DNA of 39,888 nt from Thermoguttaceae bacterium (GTDB lineage Bacteria; Planctomycetota; Planctomycetia; Pirellulales; Thermoguttaceae), in assembly GCA_028694795.1 (NCBI GenBank), contig JAQVKF010000010.1, positions 1 through 39,888 of the forward strand. The letters run 5' to 3'. This document shows positions 35,594 through 39,888 of the stretch, in pieces; position 1 is the stretch's first letter; every line of letters begins with the position of its first letter. A program made the position numbers and the translations under genes. Below the pieces are notes generated by a model that saw nothing but the letters and a program-made list of their open reading frames with translations, did not search any database and was not told where the DNA came from.

Positions 35594-36550
35594 ATGTATC
35601 TTGGGATCGAAATCGGTGGCACCAAATTACAATGGATCGTCGGAAATGGGCTGAATACCGACTGGATTGAGGTTCAACGTCTCGCTGTGTCGGCTGAACG
35701 TGGAGCGGAGGGGATTCGTGAACAGCTACGTGCCATGACCTTACAGCTCGTGGCGAAATATCCGCAAATCCAAAAAATTGGAATCGGTTTCGGCGGACCA
35801 GTCGATACCGTTCGAGGTCGTGTGATTCTGAGTAATCAGATCGACGGTTGGCGAGATTTTCCACTTGTCGAATGGATGGAATCGCAATTCGAGCATCCGA
35901 CGATTTTAGCAAACGACTCTGATTGCGCCGGGCTAGCCGAGGCCGTTTATGGGGCGGGCAAAGGGTTCGCGTCCGTCTTTTACAGTAACGTGGGCAGCGG
36001 TATTGGCGGCGCGTTGGTGATTGACGGACGTTTGTATACAGGCGGCAGTGGTGTGGCGTCGGAAATCGGTCATCTGCGTCCATCGCTTCAGGAACCGGAG
36101 GATGTCGAAGCACGCGCGAGCGGTTGGGCGATCACCGAACAAGTGAGACGAGCGTGTCTCGCGGCGCCAAATGCACCGGAAGCCCAATCCATTCGTGAGC
36201 ATGGCGAAGCATACTGGCAAGCATTAAACACGAAAACGATCGTTCAATTGGCGATGGAAGAGCAAAATCAATTCGCAATCGAGGCGTTTAACCGTTGTAC
36301 GACGTATTACGGCTGGGCGATTGCGCAAATGATTACGTTACTTGCGCCGAACGTGGTGGTATTGGGCGGTGGCGTATCACTTGCGCCAGAATCGCTGTTT
36401 CTTCAACCGGTGACACGAGCGGTGGAGCAATACGTATTCCCGGCGATGCGTGGTTCGTACGCCATTCGACCCGCGTTGTTGGGCGAAGAGGTGGTCGTAG
36501 CCGGAGCAATCGCCGCCGTTGCCGCCAAGCGTTCTCAAACCGTACTGTAG
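35594..36550 (+). CDS. ROK-family sugar kinase lacking the zinc motif
   Basis: This is predicted to phosphorylate a hexose with ATP (glucokinase-like). The start at 35594 (MYLGIEIGGTKLQW) follows GAGGG; upstream starts would add unaligned residues. The product is 318 residues. The phosphate-binding motif is GIEIGGTK (usually GIDIGGTK). ILSNQIDGWRDFPL, NDSDCAGLAEAVYGAG (holding the catalytic Asp) and SNVGSGIGGALVIDGRLYTG are typical. The second nucleotide motif VVVLGGGVSLAPE is present. After EIGHLR, where most ROK proteins have CxCGxxGCxE to bind zinc, there is only PSLQEPEDVEARASGWA, so the structural zinc site is absent. Alternatives are another sugar or N-acetylhexosamine kinase. It ends with a terminator that overlaps its stop codon. 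Confidence 0.88.
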   Translation: MYLGIEIGGTKLQWIVGNGLNTDWIEVQRLAVSAERGAEGIREQLRAMTLQLVAKYPQIQKIGIGFGGPVDTVRGRVILSNQIDGWRDFPLVEWMESQFEHPTILANDSDCAGLAEAVYGAGKGFASVFYSNVGSGIGGALVIDGRLYTGGSGVASEIGHLRPSLQEPEDVEARASGWAITEQVRRACLAAPNAPEAQSIREHGEAYWQALNTKTIVQLAMEEQNQFAIEAFNRCTTYYGWAIAQMITLLAPNVVVLGGGVSLAPESLFLQPVTRAVEQYVFPAMRGSYAIRPALLGEEVVVAGAIAAVAAKRSQTVL

Positions 36551-36561
36551 TACGGCTTTTT
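36540..36561 (+). terminator. Intrinsic terminator overlapping the ROK stop codon
   Basis: CCGTAC (36540-36545) pairs with GTACGG (36550-36555), followed by C and TTTTT. The stop codon TAG (36548-36550) lies in the loop and the start of the right arm. Confidence 0.75.
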
Positions 36562-36628
36562 ACCTCCCGGCCCTTTAGACGGTTGGGTTGGAGTAGAGTA
36601 TTTAGCGGTACGTAGTCGATTCGACTAG

Positions 36629-36747
36629 TGAGGACCGGGAACAAAGTGATCGTCCGAACGGACTATCATGCCTGTTCACCAAGTTTGAACCACCACCGTC
36701 TAGTAGAAAGTTTGGACCACCACTGTCTAGCAAAAAGCGGCACGTTG
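36629..36747 (+). repeat. Dispersed repeat, copy 6 (longest), with internal duplication
   Basis: This is the fullest copy: GTGAGGACCGGGAACAAAGTG, ATCGTCCGAACGGACT, CCTGTTCACCAAGTTTGAACC, then ACCACCGTCTAGTAGAAAG. This is followed by a second near-copy, TTTGGACCACCACTGTCTAG with CAAAAAG, and then CGGCACGTTG. The centre GTCCG-AA-CGGAC is an inverted repeat. It lies between the ROK and M28 peptidase genes. Confidence 0.8.
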
Positions 36748-36773
36748 TGAAGGATATATGATGGGAGTTTTAC

Positions 36774-38732
36774 ATGTTACGAAATCGTAGATTGATGAAT
36801 GGATTTTGCAGACTTTGGTTCTGCGTTGGGATCTGTGGGTGGTTTTGTGGAGTGGCGTCCGCAGCGGAACCGCTTCCACTCCCACCGGAAGCGATTCCGC
36901 TGTTGGAATCAACCATCAGCGAAGCGACGCTTCGGCCAATCATCGAACAGCTCACCGCTCCCGAATATGCCGGGCGAAGAACACAAAGTCTCGGCGGAGA
37001 AAAGGCGAGTACGGAACTCGCTCGACAGCTCGCCGCTTTGGGTTTCGAACCATTCGGAACGGAAGGGTTTTTTCAACCGTTTTCGCGAAAAGGATTAGGC
37101 CGCGATTTCTGTACCTCCGCGTTTGACATTCTCGACACCCAACCAAACGACGTACCTTCTGAACAAAAGTCCGAGGAACCCACGCTAGGTAAAAATGGGC
37201 CAACCGTGTCGGAAGAGGGTCGGTTATGTCGCAATGTGGTTGGAATTTTGCGAGGCAGCGATCCGGTATTGCGCGACGAATATCTACTGTTGATGGCACA
37301 TTATGACCACGCGGGACGTCAAGTATGGCGATACCGCGACACGGATGGATCAGAAGCCACCTGTACGGTTCGGACGAATCCCACAGAAGTGGTTCAGGGG
37401 CCGCCGGATATGGAACACGACTATGCTTTCATTGATGGAACGTGGCGAGAGCTGCTGACGCCGGAATTTGGTGAATACAAACCTGGAGCGGATGACAATG
37501 CGAGTGGTTGCGCGGGAATCTTGGCACTCGGTCGTTTTTTTGCCTCATTACCGCGCCGCCCCGCTCGGTCGATCATTATTCTATTTGCCGACGCGGAAGA
37601 GGTTGGGTTAGTCGGTTCTACGTGGTTTGCGACCCATTTGCCCGTTCCGGCGGGTCGGATTGTTTTCGTACTCAATTGTGACATGCTCGGTCGGATTCGT
37701 GATCGGCAGGTCCTTTGTGGGGGCGAACAGAGCGCGTTTGGACTGCGCACATTGCTCAGTCAGCACAACCAAAGCGAGAAGACGCAACAAGCCCTATTAC
37801 CGTTAGATCGTGCGACGGAGCGTGCGATTGGCACGGACACATTCGAGTTCGATTTTCGTGGTACCATGGGCGCAATTTCCGATCATTATCCATTCTTTCG
37901 CTTGAATATTCCGGGCATCGTTTTGAATTCGGAGATGCATGGCGATTATCACGGTGTGGGCGATACGGCGGGAAAGATTCAATTTCGAGAAATGACCGAA
38001 CTGGTGCGATGGGCCGCGAGCTGCGTCTACACACTTGCGGAACAACCAGAACGCTTGGTCTTTCGCGCGGAATCGAAGCAAGAAGTCGCTCAACCGACAC
38101 CGCTCACCGATAATGTATGGTCGCCATTCGAACAAGATTTGGGAATACTCTGTGGATTGGATCCTGCTGATCCTGATACGCTTGTGGTGACCGAAGTTGA
38201 ACCAAACCAGTGGGCCGCCTTACATGGTATTGCTAAGTCAGATCGTATCATTTCCATCACCGACGAAACAACGGAGTGGAATGGCGAACCATTTGAACAG
38301 TGTTGGAACATCCGATCCCACACCACGCCGCAAACGATCCAGTTTTATGAGGAGCAGCACCTCGATCAATTACTGGGTTCCGAACCGGAAATCGAACCCG
38401 ATCCGAAGTTTTTGGCCTCGACATCCTGTCCGAATGTGTATAATGAAGCGTCCGGGAATGCCGTGGACTCATCGCCTCGTTCTGATGAGGTTACCGACCT
38501 AGCCGACGTCGAGGAGACGACGGATGATGCGTCTGGCGATACGAACATCACAGAATCTCCGAAACCCCAGAAAGATATCGAGCGTCCGAAAGATTCGGAT
38601 TCGGCGAACGTTTTCCAAGTGCATCCGCAGACGACGGTGGAAAACACGGTACAATCGGAGCCGCGTTTGTACCGAGTGTTAATCGAACGCCATGGTCGGT
38701 TATTCCACTTATCGCTGCATAGCGCGCAGTAA
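36774..38732 (+). CDS. Secreted M28-family zinc peptidase with C-terminal PDZ-like domain
   Basis: This is a predicted exported aminopeptidase of 652 residues. The ATG follows GGGAG, and a signal peptide ends near ASAAEP (about residue 31). The M28 zinc set is complete: H176 (MAHYDHAG), D240 (GADDNASG), E275/E276 (FADAEEVGLVGS), D303 (LNCDMLGR) and H393 (DYHGVGDT). The span between the first His and Asp is about 64 residues, longer than the roughly 20 in Aeromonas aminopeptidase, because of an inserted segment (about 180-235). Residues about 455-525 resemble a PDZ domain (LGILCGLDPADPDTLVVTEV, WAALHGIAKSDRIISI). The tail is acidic and low-complexity. The substrate is unknown. It is upstream of a DUF6941-like gene on the same strand. 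Confidence 0.88.
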   Translation: MLRNRRLMNGFCRLWFCVGICGWFCGVASAAEPLPLPPEAIPLLESTISEATLRPIIEQLTAPEYAGRRTQSLGGEKASTELARQLAALGFEPFGTEGFFQPFSRKGLGRDFCTSAFDILDTQPNDVPSEQKSEEPTLGKNGPTVSEEGRLCRNVVGILRGSDPVLRDEYLLLMAHYDHAGRQVWRYRDTDGSEATCTVRTNPTEVVQGPPDMEHDYAFIDGTWRELLTPEFGEYKPGADDNASGCAGILALGRFFASLPRRPARSIIILFADAEEVGLVGSTWFATHLPVPAGRIVFVLNCDMLGRIRDRQVLCGGEQSAFGLRTLLSQHNQSEKTQQALLPLDRATERAIGTDTFEFDFRGTMGAISDHYPFFRLNIPGIVLNSEMHGDYHGVGDTAGKIQFREMTELVRWAASCVYTLAEQPERLVFRAESKQEVAQPTPLTDNVWSPFEQDLGILCGLDPADPDTLVVTEVEPNQWAALHGIAKSDRIISITDETTEWNGEPFEQCWNIRSHTTPQTIQFYEEQHLDQLLGSEPEIEPDPKFLASTSCPNVYNEASGNAVDSSPRSDEVTDLADVEETTDDASGDTNITESPKPQKDIERPKDSDSANVFQVHPQTTVENTVQSEPRLYRVLIERHGRLFHLSLHSAQ

Positions 38733-38826
38733 CACGGATGGCTGTTGCCATGGTGGCGACGGGCTGTCAATTAGCCGATCCCAGCGTGCCCAAGATTGGG
38801 AACCGGTATAACACGAGAGGTGTCTC

Positions 38827-39528
38827 ATGATTCGTCCTATTTTACAAGCGATGGTGCTTGCCGATCAGGTGTACGAAGACAAAAGTACGGGGAAAAAAGT
38901 GATCGCAGGCACGTTCAACACGCTGCTTTTTGCTCGCCGACATCCCTCTCAGCCACCGGTTAATCCAGCCGCTCCCTCCGCCTCTGGACACTCTCGGACA
39001 CCGGACGCGACAAATTCGGAAGGTGACGCGAGCTTTTTCGAAGAAGATGACGAGAAAGGATTGGACGACGAGTTTGACGAGGACGATGAACTCAATGAAG
39101 ACGATTCGGAGGATGAGGATACGGGGGATGTTGTCGAAAGTTCCGAACAGGATACCGCTACGACCGATGTGAACGAATCGCAAAAAACTCCCGCGAGGAA
39201 TTCGGATGCCAAACGTGTGTCCGGTTCCAACCCACACGTGCAGCTGATCCAACAACTCCGTCAGGCCGGTTCACCATCGCTGTATCTGAGTTTGACGGAG
39301 GTGATCGGGCATATTCAATTGCGGTTGCGTTATGTCGATCTCGATGACAACCAGGTGCTGTTCGAGATCGAGATGGAAGCAACCAGCAGTGATCCGCTAC
39401 GAACGATGGAATACTCATTGCCGCTGCCATCGTTACCGGCGCCGCACGCGGGCGTTTATGTGTTAGAATTGCTCTTTGGTGAGGAACCGCTCGGGTCGTT
39501 GCGCATTACGGCCCGTGAAACTAGCTGA
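38827..39528 (+). CDS. DUF6941-like protein with acidic insertion
   Basis: This 233-residue protein has no signal peptide. Its N-terminus (IRPILQAMVLADQVYEDKST then GKKVIAGTFNTLLFAR) and C-terminus (SLYLSLTEVIGHIQLRLRYV and GVYVLELLFGEEPLGSLRIT) resemble DUF6941, a beta-sandwich family common in planctomycetes with no known function. Between the halves, at about 60-140, is a run of Asp/Glu/Ser/Thr (FFEEDDEKGLDDEFDEDDEL and beyond) that splits the domain and is probably disordered. The start ATG at 38827 follows GAGAGGTGTC. It lies 94 bases after the peptidase gene and about 50 before the UbiA-like gene, so an operon is likely. Confidence 0.7.
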   Translation: MIRPILQAMVLADQVYEDKSTGKKVIAGTFNTLLFARRHPSQPPVNPAAPSASGHSRTPDATNSEGDASFFEEDDEKGLDDEFDEDDELNEDDSEDEDTGDVVESSEQDTATTDVNESQKTPARNSDAKRVSGSNPHVQLIQQLRQAGSPSLYLSLTEVIGHIQLRLRYVDLDDNQVLFEIEMEATSSDPLRTMEYSLPLPSLPAPHAGVYVLELLFGEEPLGSLRITARETS

Positions 39529-39577
39529 TCACGCAAAATGCGGCGTACTTTGATGATCTCATGAACCGTGGAAACCG

Positions 39578-39888
39578 ATGAATATTTTATTGCAGCTTCG
39601 AAAATTTTTGGAGATGATTCGATTCAGTCATACCTTTTTCGCGTTGCCCTTCGCGTTGCTCGCACTGCTCATGGCGTGGAGCGCGACACCCACGATGGAA
39701 CCGTCCTGGGAATTGCGTCTGTGGCAACGTGGAATCGAATATTTCGCCCCATCTTCACCCACTTCCGCAACATACACCTCGAATTTCATCGCCAGTTCCA
39801 CTCCCGCGGATAGTACGCCCCCAGTAGAAACATCTGTGAAGAGAGCCGCTGGGCAAGCGGATACTACGGTAAATCGGGCGGTACCGTC
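39578..39888 (+). CDS. UbiA-family prenyltransferase, N-terminal part (cut by window edge)
   Basis: The open frame from ATG at 39578 runs without stop to the window end. Its first residues, MNILLQLRKFLEMIRFSHTF then FALPFALLALLMAW, are the characteristic N-terminus and first helix of 4-hydroxybenzoate or related polyprenyltransferases, which attach an isoprenoid chain to an aromatic ring in quinone synthesis. The DxxxD motifs lie beyond the edge. From about residue 36 the sequence turns into a Ser/Thr/Pro/Ala/Val-rich stretch (SATYTSNFIASSTPADSTPP and on) of at least 65 residues where the family has only a short outside loop. UbiA identity is fairly sure from the first 34 residues; the exact substrate is not. 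An overlapping frame at 39568-39813 is a shadow. Confidence 0.75.
   Translation, partial: MNILLQLRKFLEMIRFSHTFFALPFALLALLMAWSATPTMEPSWELRLWQRGIEYFAPSSPTSATYTSNFIASSTPADSTPPVETSVKRAAGQADTTVNRAVP

Overview
The window looks like a chromosomal segment of a member of the Planctomycetota. Lineage markers are a DUF1559 prepilin-like protein (28086-29252), a DUF1571 protein (25925-26905), a planctomycete-type secreted protein behind guaB (32686-33609), a DUF6941-like protein and an AsmA-like giant protein. I cannot fix the genus; a Pirellulales/Thermoguttaceae-like origin is only a guess. I see no rRNA, tRNA, CRISPR array, transposase or phage gene.

Left third (13-13295, minus strand): a respiratory complex I (NADH:quinone oxidoreductase) operon in the order nuoA-C-D-H-J-[secreted glycoside hydrolase-like gene]-K-L-M, running off the left edge where nuoN would be expected. 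Every subunit present is cofactor-free. All iron-sulfur or flavin subunits (B, E, F, G, I) are missing from the locus. NuoA, NuoJ, NuoL and NuoM carry large Ala/Thr/Val/Asp-rich insertions or tails, and family topology places all of these on the periplasmic side. NuoM ends in about 235 residues of TolA-like Ala/Lys/Glu helix and a TonB-like Pro-Glu repeat. A UbiA-type prenyltransferase cut by the right edge has the same kind of insertion in its first outside loop, so the habit is not confined to complex I.

Middle (13918-27888): a xylose isomerase gene (plus), an SpoU RNA methyltransferase translationally coupled to a PQQ-type beta-propeller protein (minus), a LuxR-type regulator with a degenerate receiver domain (plus), a YhcC-type radical SAM protein, a 1641-residue AsmA-like protein, a DUF1571 protein and a small lipoprotein (all minus).

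Right third (28086-39888): a DUF1559 protein, thiamine thiazole genes thiS and thiG separated by a repeat-rich 504-base spacer, a divergent sigma-70 family factor with 18-base tandem repeats upstream, guaB with a tightly coupled secreted protein, then a plus-strand run of a ROK-family kinase, an M28 peptidase with a C-terminal PDZ-like domain, a DUF6941-like protein and the start of a UbiA-family gene.

Intergenic DNA holds at least six copies of a degenerate repeat around the core CGTCCGAACGGAC, a second repeat with the motif GACGTTGGTG, and several clear intrinsic terminators. The points most worth following are the cofactor-free complex I operon with outward-facing accretions, the TolA/TonB-like NuoM tail, the glycoside hydrolase inside the operon, and the dispersed repeat family.
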